A stretch of DNA of 38,043 nucleotides, taken from Bacteroidota bacterium. GTDB taxonomy: Bacteria; Bacteroidota; Bacteroidia; Bacteroidales; Prolixibacteraceae. Of the stretch, positions 25,684-36,000 are shown one piece after another (the stretch's first letter is position 1; each line of letters opens with the position of its first letter). The notes below the pieces were generated by a model, which was not told where the DNA came from, made no database searches, and saw only the letters and a list, made by a program, of their open reading frames with translations. Location: positions 1 to 38,043 of the forward strand of contig JAUYMU010000089.1 in assembly GCA_030698405.1 (NCBI GenBank), in the 5' to 3' direction. The position numbers were made by a program, and so were the translations under genes.

Positions 25684-26856
25684 TCAATACCATGGATGAT
25701 CTTTTACCAGCACAATTCCTTCCGTATTCAGGGAGTTCAGTATTCTGCTGCTAGCAACCAGATTTTTCTGAAGTGACAGATTAAAATCAGGAGCTTTGGG
25801 ATCAATGCTGTTGATACGAACCATTCCCGATGCATGAATATACCGACCATCGCCCATGTGAATTCCAACATGGGTAATTCGTTGAGCGCTGCGGCCAAAA
25901 AAGAGCAAATCGCCGGGCTGCAGGTTGGGTATCTCATTAAAATCGGGATGTTCGCCATATCGGGCCTGCTGCGATGCATCGCGTGCAAGAATAATTGACT
26001 GCGAATAATAGGCTGTTTTTGTCAGTCCTGAACAATCAACCGCTTTGCAGGAAGTTCCACCCCACAAATATGGAACACCTAACATTTGCCGCGCAACAGA
26101 AATAAGGGACTGAACATCTGGGTTTCTATTCGTCCATTCATTCCACGATAAACAATCCTGTTTGCGGACAAACCCGGTGCGTCCATCCGGAAGCCTTATT
26201 TTCAAAAATCCTTTCACTTCGGCCACCACTTCAAATAAATCGCCCAAAACCAAATCGGTTACCGTTCCACTTTTACGATTGGGCGAATCGAAAGCATTGC
26301 CTGTTATGTGATTGAAAATATAACGGTTCGATTTCTTCCAACTGTCCATCTCCGCCGGTGTAAAATGCGCCAATCCGTTACCTTCCAACCATCCAATATA
26401 ATAATCCGGACTTTGAACCAGGTACCAGCCATTGTAATAATCCAACACTTTCAGCGGAGTGCCCATCAAAGCCTGTGAAACCAATTCAGTAGCATGATCG
26501 GGCTCCGAGCGCATGTTTGCGGCCGAAAGGGTTACCAATCCCCATGTTTTATCGCCCAGTGATGCGTCAGGAAAAACCCGGATAGAATCAATAAACTGTA
26601 TGCCTTTGGTTTTCAGGAGTTGTAAAATTTGCATTTTGCCTTCCGGAAGATTTGTTTCTCCCTTAATAATAACCGGCGATTTCAATGTGTCAACAATAAG
26701 ATTCAGTAACGCAACCCGCTTATCAGGAACAAGCTGTTTTTGAACCGCCTGAATTTCGGCCTTTAGTGATTTAAAACTGGAAACCTGAGCACGAACAATT
26801 GTTCCGGCGAAAAAAACCAGAAGAAAAAGTAATATTTTATGGACGATGTTTTTCAT
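25684..26856 (-). CDS. NlpC/P60 peptidase with SH3 domains (YkfC-like)
   Basis: A 390-residue secreted cysteine peptidase. After a signal peptide (about 1-23) come two SH3b-type domains (about 105-160, with NMRSEPDHATE and YYIGWLEG; and about 195-232, with GRTGFVRKQD). The NlpC/P60 catalytic domain follows (about 248-372), with Cys-275 in DCSGLTK, His-329 in ITHVGIH and His-341 in YIHAS. This architecture matches YkfC-type gamma-D-glutamyl-L-diamino-acid or L-Ala-gamma-D-Glu peptidases that trim free muropeptides rather than intact sacculi. It follows the GHL10 gene by 35 bp. With NamZ and YngK-like neighbours it argues for peptide-side processing of peptidoglycan fragments. Confidence 0.9.
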   Translation of the reverse strand: MKNIVHKILLFLLVFFAGTIVRAQVSSFKSLKAEIQAVQKQLVPDKRVALLNLIVDTLKSPVIIKGETNLPEGKMQILQLLKTKGIQFIDSIRVFPDASLGDKTWGLVTLSAANMRSEPDHATELVSQALMGTPLKVLDYYNGWYLVQSPDYYIGWLEGNGLAHFTPAEMDSWKKSNRYIFNHITGNAFDSPNRKSGTVTDLVLGDLFEVVAEVKGFLKIRLPDGRTGFVRKQDCLSWNEWTNRNPDVQSLISVARQMLGVPYLWGGTSCKAVDCSGLTKTAYYSQSIILARDASQQARYGEHPDFNEIPNLQPGDLLFFGRSAQRITHVGIHMGDGRYIHASGMVRINSIDPKAPDFNLSLQKNLVASSRILNSLNTEGIVLVKDHPWY

Positions 26857-26891
26857 TTCAAAGGATAAATTTCTATTCGAACCACTGCGAA

Positions 26892-28346
26892 TTAATATAG
26901 CGTAACAACATTTGAATACAAAGATTCAGATTTTTCTTCATTAACTGAAGTAATAGTGTAGCTTTTCCCCGAAATACCCGAAAACTGAAGATCAGCAACC
27001 GCTGCTACAAGTTTGGCTGTATAAACATTTGTTTTCGAAATATCTTTAACCAACAGGTAAACAGCATACTTGCCTGCACCGGAAATTGGTCTCCAGGTAA
27101 TTTTGCCTGAAAGGGCTTCAATCAGAGGTGAAGCGGGCCGGGGCAGACTTTTTGCTCCCATTTGTGGCATCAGTGAAAGATATTGGTATTTACTTTTGAT
27201 GTATGCATTTAACTCGGAATTTTCCAGAAACTTTACCCTAAACCAGATGCAACCATACAAATTTGACAAATTGCGGGTTTCATCGATCTGACGACCAAAT
27301 TCGTTGGCAGTACCAAAAGCAGGATAGGCCGGATCTTTGAACTTATACGCTGCGATACCAATAAGAATTGGAATTCCGGCAGCATTGTCATTCCAGTATT
27401 TGGCCTGTTTACCAAAGTCGGCAGTTGCATGACCAAATTCCCAGTAAATTTGAGGTGCAAGGTAATCCACCCACTTTGCATTCAGCCACACCAACGGATC
27501 AGCATAAAGATCCAGACTGTTTTCCCTGCGCCCTGAAGGAGAAATTCCGAAACATACCTTTGGATTGACTGACTTAACTGCATTGCTTACCTGAAAAACC
27601 ATTGTATTAACATTGTCTGCCCGCCAAAGGTGAATATCTTTTCCTGCTCCATGGCTATCGAAAGCGGCTTTATCGTCGAATCCAAATGGATTGCTGGTTG
27701 ATTTGGCTCCCGATGGATAAAAATAATCGTCGAAATGAATGGCATCCACATCATATCGGGTAACAATATCTTTTACCACCGAAACCAGGTGTGCACGCAC
27801 TTCAGGGATACCAGGATTATAATACCTGACTCCATTGTAAATTACCATCCACGACGGATTTTTAACTGCCGCATGATTTGGAGCGAGTATAACAGAAGTT
27901 GAGCCAATTCGGTAAGGATTCAACCAGGCATGAAGTTCCATGCCCCGTTTGTGTGCTTCTTCAACGGCAAATTTAAGCGGGTCGTAACCGGGGTCCAAAC
28001 CTTGCGTTCCGGTCAGAAAAGCCGACCACGGTTCGAGATCTGAAGGATAAAAAGCATCAGAATTCGGACGGATCTGCAACACAATTGAATTCATATTCAA
28101 GGCTTTGCACTTATCCAAAATTGAAATTAATTCAGACTTTTGGGCATCTGCATTTCCTTTGGTTGTCGGCCAGTCCAGATTGCTTACAGTTGCAATCCAT
28201 ACGCCCCGAATTTCTCTTTTTTCAAAGGTAATCTGGTCTTTTGAAGCATCATACGGACGGTTGACATCTTCCTCGTCATCATCTTTCTGACACGACCAGA
28301 CAATAAAACCGAGCAGCAAAATCAAGAGCAGTTTTTTCAATCCCAT
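26892..28346 (-). CDS. GHL10 family glycosidase lipoprotein (YngK-like)
   Basis: A 484-residue lipoprotein (lipobox ending at Cys-19, FIVWSC) with a GHL10/DUF187 TIM-barrel. Landmarks are EKREIRGVWIATVSNLDWPT at 42-61, the acidic VDAIHFDDYFYP loop and LAPQIYWEFGH. The C-terminal ~80 residues look like a fibronectin-III-type domain. B. subtilis YngK belongs to this family and is encoded in the muropeptide-recycling neighbourhood; the exact bond cleaved is not settled. A good Shine-Dalgarno AGGAG lies at 28356-28360, 9 bp from the ATG, unusual for this phylum. The gene heads a two-gene unit with the YkfC-like peptidase. Confidence 0.88.
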   Translation of the reverse strand: MGLKKLLLILLLGFIVWSCQKDDDEEDVNRPYDASKDQITFEKREIRGVWIATVSNLDWPTTKGNADAQKSELISILDKCKALNMNSIVLQIRPNSDAFYPSDLEPWSAFLTGTQGLDPGYDPLKFAVEEAHKRGMELHAWLNPYRIGSTSVILAPNHAAVKNPSWMVIYNGVRYYNPGIPEVRAHLVSVVKDIVTRYDVDAIHFDDYFYPSGAKSTSNPFGFDDKAAFDSHGAGKDIHLWRADNVNTMVFQVSNAVKSVNPKVCFGISPSGRRENSLDLYADPLVWLNAKWVDYLAPQIYWEFGHATADFGKQAKYWNDNAAGIPILIGIAAYKFKDPAYPAFGTANEFGRQIDETRNLSNLYGCIWFRVKFLENSELNAYIKSKYQYLSLMPQMGAKSLPRPASPLIEALSGKITWRPISGAGKYAVYLLVKDISKTNVYTAKLVAAVADLQFSGISGKSYTITSVNEEKSESLYSNVVTLY

Positions 28347-28619
28347 TTCTATTTTCTCCTAAAAATATTGAAAACACCAAATAATAAGGACTCTAAAACG
28401 TTATGTATGAGTAACTATTTCCTATTTTTCAGTGGAATAATAAGGTTGATTTGTGTGGTGATCAATATTCTACTAAGGTTTAAAAAAACAGAACCTTATT
28501 ACCTCATTTTATCAAATAATTTACATGTTTTATCTTCAAGTCATTTTCTACCCACCTTATCCGTTATATAACCACAATTAACTTACATACGGACAATTTG
28601 GAACTTAAATTTATTTTTT

Positions 28620-30458
28620 TTAAAATTCAAGGCAGGCCACTCTCCCATCCAAAATAGTTACTAAAATTCTATTTTCGCCAACAGGCTGAATGGCATTTAT
28701 TAAAGCGTTGGAAAGTTTATGTTTCCAGGCAACCTGATGGGTAATTTTATCAATCGCCACAACTGTTCCGTTGGTGGTTGGCACAAAAATCAGTTTCTCA
28801 TTTTCGGTGATTGACGAAGGTGCAATTTCGTAACCTAAATCGGCCGGGCAATCCCACGCCAACGATTGTTCTTTTGCTGAAGTTGAAAATGCCAAAAAGT
28901 TTCCTTCAGTCATATTTTTGATGTAAACCAGTTTTCCATCCTTCGAAATACCGATAGATTCGCGACACGAATATTGGCCGGAATCCCAGATCTCAGCGCC
29001 GGTTTTGGCGTCCAGTGCGGTCATGCGGCGATCGGGAGCAACAATAAATACCTTTCCATTTGCGGCAACCGGCCAGACTGCGGCAGGCGAAAGCATCCGG
29101 TTGGCGTACTTTTCACGTTTCCAAAGTAATTTTCCAGTTTGCTGATCGAGCGCATAAAATGCATTTCCCCATGAGCCAAAATAAACGACTCCTTCATAAA
29201 CAAGCGGTTTCGATTCCACAAAGTTTTTCACCTCAGTGAATTGCCATTTCAACTGACCCGATTTCAAATCAATCGCCCGAAAAACTCCTTCCGAAGAACC
29301 AATAAAGACGGTTTCACGATCAATTACAGGCGAAGCAACAATGGGTCTTTTAGATGTAAGTTTCCACACCACTTTTCCTGATTTCAGGTTTAAACAGTAT
29401 ATGTTTTGGTCGGTTGATGCGCAAACTACCAGATTGCTACCTATGGCCGGAGTGGAGTATATTTTTCCTGAAGTTTGAAAACGCCAGATTGTTTTTCCGG
29501 AGTTTTTATTCACAGCCACAATTTCACCACCGGCATTGGCATAAACCGCTATTTTTCCTGAAAAGGCAATTCCGGTTCCTATGTCGCTTTTATCCTGAAA
29601 TTGCCATTTCTCCTTGATCTGTGGGTATTTTTCGTTGACAGAAAAATCAGGCCGGACCCATTTTGTAGAATCCTGACTAAAATTTTTCAATCTTACCGGG
29701 ATTTTGCACCATACCGGTTTTGTTTCAATACCGGGCGTTCGTTCAGCATAAAAGATGGTATCTTTTGTAACGGTCACGATATTGTATCCGCCGATTTCGT
29801 TTTTTGCCCGAAGGTTCGAACGTCCCATTACACCGGGAATTCCTTCAAAATTGAACAATTTGTTATTGTGACCGTGACCAAGTAAACTAACCTGAACATT
29901 GCGGGTTTTGAGCAAGTCGATCACTTCGTACCAATTTGAAAGCGATTCATCGAGCGGATAATGGTTAACAAAAATGATTGGCTGATCCGGATTTTTCATG
30001 TTCGTCAGAATAGAGTCGAGAAAAACCATTTGCTCACGGGGAATCAGTCCGGGCGCCATGCGCATGTTCGGGCCGCTGGCCGTTCCGATGAAGATAAAAC
30101 CATTCTTTTCGAACGAAAAACCTTCGGCGCCCAAAATCCTTACAAAATCATTGTTGCCACTTTCCGACCATTTTGAATCGTGATTTCCGGGAGTAACGTA
30201 ACATGGTTTCGTGAGTTTGCTGAGAATGGATTTGGCTTCGAGGAGTTCTTCTTCGGAGCCAAATTCAGTAACATCGCCTGAAAGGATCATAAAATCGACA
30301 TCGGGAAGTTGGTTAATATCTTCAACAGTTCGCAGAAGATCTTCAGCGCCGGTACTTCCACCGACATGGGTATCGGTTACATGTGCAAAACGAAAAGTTT
30401 GTGCCTGCGAATAAGAGATAAAAATGAATAGAAACAGAAATTGAAAAATCGATTTCAT
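28620..30458 (-). CDS. Metallophosphoesterase fused to a PQQ-type beta-propeller
   Basis: I use the ATG at 30458 (MKSIFQFLFLFIFISYSQAQ, a clean signal peptide); the frame also opens at a GTG two codons earlier, which the numbers here count from. The N-terminal ~270 residues form a calcineurin-like phosphoesterase with all motifs: DTH (31-33), GD (63-64), GNHD (93-96), NHYP and GHGH. The rest is a propeller of PQQ-like/quinoprotein repeats, e.g. SGKTIWRFQTSGKIYSTPAI and SGKVVWKLTSKRPIVASPVI. The fusion suggests a propeller that positions or binds the substrate for a periplasmic phosphatase or phosphodiesterase. It has its own upstream region, after a terminator, with a TACCAA-A-TTGGTA palindrome at 30475-30487. 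Confidence 0.9.
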   Translation of the reverse strand: MKSIFQFLFLFIFISYSQAQTFRFAHVTDTHVGGSTGAEDLLRTVEDINQLPDVDFMILSGDVTEFGSEEELLEAKSILSKLTKPCYVTPGNHDSKWSESGNNDFVRILGAEGFSFEKNGFIFIGTASGPNMRMAPGLIPREQMVFLDSILTNMKNPDQPIIFVNHYPLDESLSNWYEVIDLLKTRNVQVSLLGHGHNNKLFNFEGIPGVMGRSNLRAKNEIGGYNIVTVTKDTIFYAERTPGIETKPVWCKIPVRLKNFSQDSTKWVRPDFSVNEKYPQIKEKWQFQDKSDIGTGIAFSGKIAVYANAGGEIVAVNKNSGKTIWRFQTSGKIYSTPAIGSNLVVCASTDQNIYCLNLKSGKVVWKLTSKRPIVASPVIDRETVFIGSSEGVFRAIDLKSGQLKWQFTEVKNFVESKPLVYEGVVYFGSWGNAFYALDQQTGKLLWKREKYANRMLSPAAVWPVAANGKVFIVAPDRRMTALDAKTGAEIWDSGQYSCRESIGISKDGKLVYIKNMTEGNFLAFSTSAKEQSLAWDCPADLGYEIAPSSITENEKLIFVPTTNGTVVAIDKITHQVAWKHKLSNALINAIQPVGENRILVTILDGRVACLEF

Positions 30459-30474
30459 AGTCACCTGGAATTAG

Positions 30475-30487
30475 TACCAAATTGGTA
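30475..30487 (-). promoter_or_regulatory. TACCAA-A-TTGGTA palindrome upstream of the phosphoesterase
   Basis: A perfect 13-bp palindrome lies 17 bp before the ATG. The half-site TACCAA/TTGGTA also occurs at 36424-36432 and, as TGGTATTA, at 36500-36507 upstream of the susC gene of the same locus. It could be a shared operator of a GntR- or LacI-like repressor encoded elsewhere. Confidence 0.4.
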
Positions 30488-30530
30488 TAAAAAAATCAAA
30501 GGGTGAACTGTCAAGAACACCCTTTGATTT
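30488..30530 (-). terminator. Intrinsic terminator of the susC-susD-DUF4397 operon
   Basis: On the minus strand a perfect 13-bp stem (arms AAATCAAAGGGTG, at 30493-30505 and 30518-30530) with a 12-nt loop runs straight into a T-rich tract. It starts 17 bp after the DUF4397 stop. Confidence 0.9.
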
Positions 30531-30546
30531 AATGTTAGTTTTTATT

Positions 30547-31446
30547 TTAGTTTAACCTGTTCCTGAAGATATTTCCATAAGGAGCAGCAGTTCCCGTTCC
30601 TCCAACTTTTCCGAAAAGAAGAAACGAATAAGTGGTTCTTTGCGAAAGACTGGTATTTGTAGTTGCTTTGTTGATAACTATATCAGCAGCAGCAAAGGTC
30701 AGATTATATGGATTTCCCAATGTTGCTGGTGGTGTATTTGCAGTTGGAACTGCTCCAGCCTTGGTAACCATCCATTTATAGGTACCCGATGAAATGGTAT
30801 CGGTAAACTGTGTAGCCCCTTTATAATCAACACCTGACGAAAGTTTATATGCAGGCATTGGTGGCTTACCAGTCGCTGGCTGATGAATCAACCATAAATC
30901 AATCTTATTACCGGCCACTCCTGATAGCATATTTACACACCTCATCTTGGTTTTTAATTTGGTTGTAAAAGCTTCAATTTTGTCCTCTATGATCACTGGA
31001 AGCATTGCTGCTTTTGGTTCAACGGCAAAAACAGAGTAATACTTATCCTTCTCAAAATTGAAACTGGCAGTAAAGAAAGTCGTATGTCCCGCTTTGAACA
31101 ATGTATCTTTTGCCGAAATATTAATATTTCCGGCTGTTGTTACAAAATACTCGGCGCCAACATAAGACGTTGGTGTAGTTGCTGCTGTCGGAATAATGGT
31201 AACAGCACCCGGATATGAGCTGCGATATGGAATTCCACGCAACTTTCCAATGACACTTGAAGACTGTGTGGTTACCCTGGCATCATTAAAATACAGATTG
31301 ATTTCAGGAGCATCGGTTGAAAGATTGAAAAAACAAACCTTGGCACCTTCAGCCACCATGATGCGGTCGGGGATATCACTTTTTTCGCAAGCCGCAAAAA
31401 GCACAAGTGACAATATTGAAGTTATTAAAAATGATTTTGCTTTCAT
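30547..31446 (-). CDS. DUF4397-domain lipoprotein
   Basis: A 299-residue lipoprotein (lipobox ending at Cys-20, LVLFAAC). The DUF4397 domain starts around residue 35 with AKVCFFNLSTDAPEINLYFN, the typical 'surface-exposed beta-sandwich' opening of the family. A second similar half (about 165-280, MRCVNMLSGVAGNKIDLWLI) suggests an internal duplication. The gene lies 27 bp after the SusD-like gene and before the operon terminator. The position is that of a surface glycan-binding protein in sus operons, so it may be an accessory binding lipoprotein at the cell surface; binding is inferred from context only. Confidence 0.82.
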   Translation of the reverse strand: MKAKSFLITSILSLVLFAACEKSDIPDRIMVAEGAKVCFFNLSTDAPEINLYFNDARVTTQSSSVIGKLRGIPYRSSYPGAVTIIPTAATTPTSYVGAEYFVTTAGNINISAKDTLFKAGHTTFFTASFNFEKDKYYSVFAVEPKAAMLPVIIEDKIEAFTTKLKTKMRCVNMLSGVAGNKIDLWLIHQPATGKPPMPAYKLSSGVDYKGATQFTDTISSGTYKWMVTKAGAVPTANTPPATLGNPYNLTFAAADIVINKATTNTSLSQRTTYSFLLFGKVGGTGTAAPYGNIFRNRLN

Positions 31447-31473
31447 AATGAACTGTTTTTATGAATTTAAAGA

Positions 31474-33063
31474 CTATTCCGGTATTGAAAACCAGATTTC
31501 CTTGGTATGGTAATCGGTCGCCAAAGCACCAATCTTATCCAATGCCGCTGAATTCCACACATATTCGGAATTATACCGGGGACGAACACGATAAATGAGT
31601 TTCCCGTTATTTTCTGAAGCAAGCGGAGGAAGTGCGTACCCATCATATACCTGAGTACTTTCGCCCTGGTATTTATCCGTGTAATGAAATCTTCTCATGT
31701 CAGACCATGTTTCCATTGGAGCCCATGCCCACAGGTGAATGTATTTCTGACACAAAATTTTCGACATGGTGAGTTTGTTTACATCAGTAGGTACAACTGC
31801 TGTAAGAAATGCAGTTTTATCAGCGCCCGAAACAGGAACAGCTGTTCCTAGAGTTGTTGCACCGGTATAGGTATTTGTAAAGTCGATTGCTGCTGATACT
31901 CCTTGTGAATAAGCAGCCAGTGCTGTAGCTTTATCTCCTTTTCTGAAAGCGGCTTCAGCCTTGATAAATTGCAATTCAGAATAAGTCATCAAAGGCCATT
32001 TTACATTATTGGTAAATAAATACATACCAATGGTACCCACAGGTGCGGTGGAGATGCTGTTAATCCCATAAATATTGTAAGGCCTGTCGTTGGCAGATAT
32101 TGGCGTGTAGCCCAAGTTTGGCTCAACTCCAACATATTTTGCTCCTTCAACACCATTTATAAGATTTGTAGAAGGTGGAAGCATTATTTTAATACGTGGG
32201 TCGGTGGCTTCAAATACAGTTCCATCCATAAGACTAACAATAAACTTAGACGGACGGGCAACCAAGTAATTTCCTCTCATTGGACCAAAAAAACTTGCAT
32301 CGGCTGAAACTGAACCTGCAAATCCAATCAACGCATTGTCGGCATTGCTGGTAAATGCACTGTCAACATAGGCCATTATTTTTTCGGGTTTGTAAAGAGC
32401 TGATTTATTGGACAAATGCGACATATTAATTGCCAATAGTCCATAAGTAAATCTCTTCCATTTCAGTCGGTTTCCAGCATATATCTGGTCGCCTTTACCT
32501 GCAAAATTAGCTGAAACAGAACCGTCAGATCTATTTAGATTCGCAATGGCTTTTTCGCAAATTCTTACAACTTCCTCGTAAACAAGCTGTTGCTCGTCGT
32601 AAGCAAATGTATATAATCCAGGCTTAAAGGCTTCTTTGTATATTACCGGACCGTGCATATCGGTTAGCATTTGCCAACCCCAGGCCTGTATTGCGTATCC
32701 AATACCAGCAAGATCCCAACGTTCTTCTTTTTCAGAAATGGCGATCATATCGGTAAGGTTGATCCCAAGTTTCCAATATACTGCCCTCCAATGTTCTGCC
32801 ATATCCGCAGTCCAGGCAGGTGTACCTTGCCGGTCATAAGCATAGTTAGTGGAATAAAATGCAAAGTTTTGGGTGTAATAGTTCAACATTCTGGCATCCC
32901 ACTGCATTGACAATGAAAGTTGCTGTTCCATCGCTCCCAGATAAAGATAAGCGGTTACCTTTTCAGGCCCATTGGGGTTTTTGTTTACGTCAAGCCAGTC
33001 TTCACAACCGCTCGAAATTATCAACATTACCCCGATTAATAGTGAAAATATTATTTTTTTCAT
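31474..33063 (-). CDS. SusD-like (SusD_2 group) outer-membrane lipoprotein
   Basis: A 529-residue lipoprotein of the second SusD group, which is often tied to peptide or other non-starch ligands. The lipobox ends at Cys-20 (IISSGC) and is followed by EDWLDVNKNPNGPEKV, the hallmark start of this group. Other landmarks are MQWDARMLNYYTQNFAFYST, GIGYAIQAWGWQMLTDMHGP and MLPPSTN. It is 12 bp after the susC stop, so the pair is translationally close and forms one transport complex. The group differs from the classical SusD at 2985-4958, which fits a different type of ligand for this locus. Confidence 0.93.
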   Translation of the reverse strand: MKKIIFSLLIGVMLIISSGCEDWLDVNKNPNGPEKVTAYLYLGAMEQQLSLSMQWDARMLNYYTQNFAFYSTNYAYDRQGTPAWTADMAEHWRAVYWKLGINLTDMIAISEKEERWDLAGIGYAIQAWGWQMLTDMHGPVIYKEAFKPGLYTFAYDEQQLVYEEVVRICEKAIANLNRSDGSVSANFAGKGDQIYAGNRLKWKRFTYGLLAINMSHLSNKSALYKPEKIMAYVDSAFTSNADNALIGFAGSVSADASFFGPMRGNYLVARPSKFIVSLMDGTVFEATDPRIKIMLPPSTNLINGVEGAKYVGVEPNLGYTPISANDRPYNIYGINSISTAPVGTIGMYLFTNNVKWPLMTYSELQFIKAEAAFRKGDKATALAAYSQGVSAAIDFTNTYTGATTLGTAVPVSGADKTAFLTAVVPTDVNKLTMSKILCQKYIHLWAWAPMETWSDMRRFHYTDKYQGESTQVYDGYALPPLASENNGKLIYRVRPRYNSEYVWNSAALDKIGALATDYHTKEIWFSIPE

Positions 33064-33075
33064 TTTTATATCAGT

Positions 33076-36000
33076 TTAAAATCCAACTTTAATTCCAAAA
33101 TTAATACCCATTGGCAATGGGAAGTTTCCGTAATCCATACCGGCTGAACCGGAACCGGAAACAGCAGCATTATTACCAAGGATAACAGGATCGAGGCCTC
33201 TGTAATTAGTTAACAAAAACAAATCGGTTGCAGTTGTAAATATTGACAAATTCTTAATCGTTTTCAAATGAGCGTCCAAAAACGATTTGGAAAATCTGTA
33301 AGAAAGTGTCACATCTTTTAGCCTTACCCAATTGATATTTTTTTCGACAAAATCTTCCTCATTCATCAAACCATTGTTGGGAGTAGTGTAGTAATAAGAA
33401 GCTCCACTGGTATAAGGCATTATCTGAATATTATTCGCGGTTGGATTAGCTGAATTTTCATATCCGTCTTTGATGATTCCTTTAACTACAACCGGAATTT
33501 CACGGTCTAAAGTACGGGTTGACAAACCTCTGACAGTCAGAAAGTGTTCTGTTCCATTAAACACATCTCCACCCCTTCTCATATCCAAAAGGAATGAAAG
33601 TTCGAAATTTCCTAAAACAAAGCGGTTGGTAAGTCCAACAGTAAAATCAGGATTACGATCACCAATGGCTCCGAAAGTACCTTTTCGCAAAGGCAACCCG
33701 GTTTGAGGATTTATCAATACATCGCCATTATTGTTCCTTTCATAAGGAAGTCCTGAAATAGTAGTAGTAGCTTCGCCTACAATTGCACCATTTCTTACGT
33801 TTCCGTAAAACCATGTATCTGAATTGTAGAATTCTGTTAATCCAGTTGGCAGGTAAGTCAGTTTGCTTTCCATTTTATTGAAGTTGCCATAAATCTCCCA
33901 TCTGAAATTATTGCTGATTACAGGAACACCGGTAAATTGCAATTCGATTCCACTATTCCACATGGTACCTCCATTCATAACCGAAAGAACATAACCAGTA
34001 CCATAACTTAATCGTAAATTACTGATTATCTGATCAACTGATTCTTTCTTGTAATAAGTGGCATCCATTCCCAAACGGTTATTGAAGACTTTAACTTCGA
34101 TTCCGCCTTCGTAAGAAGTCGTTTTTTCAGGTTTTAACAATGGATTTGGTCCGGTAAAACCATAAGCGTATCCACCTCCGGTAGTCGGTTGTGATTCTAG
34201 TGCAGGATAAACGCCATAAGGTGGCGGATCTTTACGTGCAATTGCATAAGCACCACGCAGCTTGGCAAAAGTTAACCATTCCATTTCTTTCAAGGAAGGT
34301 ATTTCTGACAATACCAATGCAAAATTAGCTCCAGGATAAAAGAAAGAATTGTTATCAGTCGGCAAGGTTGAAGACCAGTCGTTACGTCCTGATATTTGAA
34401 CATTAAGGATACTTTTATAGTTCAGTGTTAATATACTAATCGCACCAATTACCCGTTTTTGTTCAATTTTAGACCTGTTTCTTTGTTTATCAGGCGGGAT
34501 GTTATTTAATGCAGCAAAATTCGGGTCAAGAAATGACTCACCCGAACCGGCAACCGATTTATAGTAATAATCATAAACTGTACTTCCTACCTTAAAATCA
34601 ATATTTAAATCGCCAACTTTTTTCTTTAGCATGGCAAAATATTCATAGGTCATCGACCGGTTATTGGCGACAGCATCATCAATTATACCACCGTAAGAGC
34701 GCGCCAGGTTTGATTCAGGATGACGAAGCATGTAATTTTGGTCGGCATAAATATCCATACCGAATTTGCCTCTGAATGTCAGCCAATCTGTTGCGTGGAA
34801 ATTCAAAACCGAAACACTGGTTATGCGTGAAGTTTTTGTCCAATATTTGTTTTTGTTAATATTGAAATATGGATTTTCATAAGCATCTGCTGTTCCGGTA
34901 AATTGTCTTCTTGTACCGTCAACATTTAAAAAATTACTGGCATCATCTCCTGATGGCCAAATTAACAAACCAATCATAGGTCCGCCAGAACTTTTAAAAA
35001 CCCTGTCAACATAATCGTTGGTATAAGCCATTGAAAAGTCGAAATCAAAATATTTTGACAATTCGCCTTTGATAGAATTTGATAAACTGAACTTTTCCTG
35101 AGCAGTACCAGGAATTACCCCTTCCGAATTATTATAAGTTGTTGAAAGACGGTATTGGGTTTTTTCACTTCCACCTTCGAGGGAAACATTGTGCTTGCTC
35201 GAAAATCCGGTTTGAAAAAATGGAGTAATATTATCGTATAAGGTCGAATCTGAAGCATAGGGTTCTCCAAAATAGGTAAATACAGTATTGTCTGTTATGC
35301 CGTTCAATCCCTGACCATATTTTCGTTGAATTTCAGGATATTTATTGATTTTTACGACTGCAAAATTATTGCTGTAATTCACTCTTAAATCACCTGCTTT
35401 CCCACGTTTGGTTGTTATTACAATGGCACCGTTTGAAGCTTCAACCCCATAAAGGGAAGTTGCTTCCGGACCTTTAAGGACTACGACAGATTCAATGTCT
35501 TCGGGATTGATGTCAGCAGCTCTGTTTGAAAAGTCAACACCTCTGTTTTCGAGCGACATACCACTTACCCCTGCAGTAGCAAAACTATTGGTAGAGAAGG
35601 TGCGGTTGTTGTAAGGCATCCCGTCAACAATGTAAATAGGCTCGTTACTTCCTGAAAGAGAGCTGATCCCACGAATTACAACTGATGAAGATGCGCCAGG
35701 CAAACCAGATGATTGGTTAACCGAAATACCTGCAACGCGACCCTGAAGGGCATCAACAAAATTCGAACGCTGACTTTGAGCGATTTCAGAACCCTTTACT
35801 TCAGTAACTGCAACACCGAGGTTTCTTTTGTCTTCTTTCATCCCCAAGGCTGTAACAACAACCTCCTGAACCTGTTGAAAATCAGTTTCCAACTTCACAT
35901 TAATTACAGTTGACTTATCAACCAAAATTTCTTTCGGGCGATAGCCAATTGATGTAAATACAAGTGTTTGTCCACTTGTAACCTGGATAGTATATCCACC

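Noticed and set aside
28347-28619. Inverted repeat AATAAGGTT/AACCTTATT (28439-28447, 28492-28500) as a terminator or operator
   Set aside because: The 9-bp arms are 44 bp apart in AT-rich DNA with no T-tract on the relevant strand. It could be chance; the gap is otherwise just the upstream region of the GHL10 gene.
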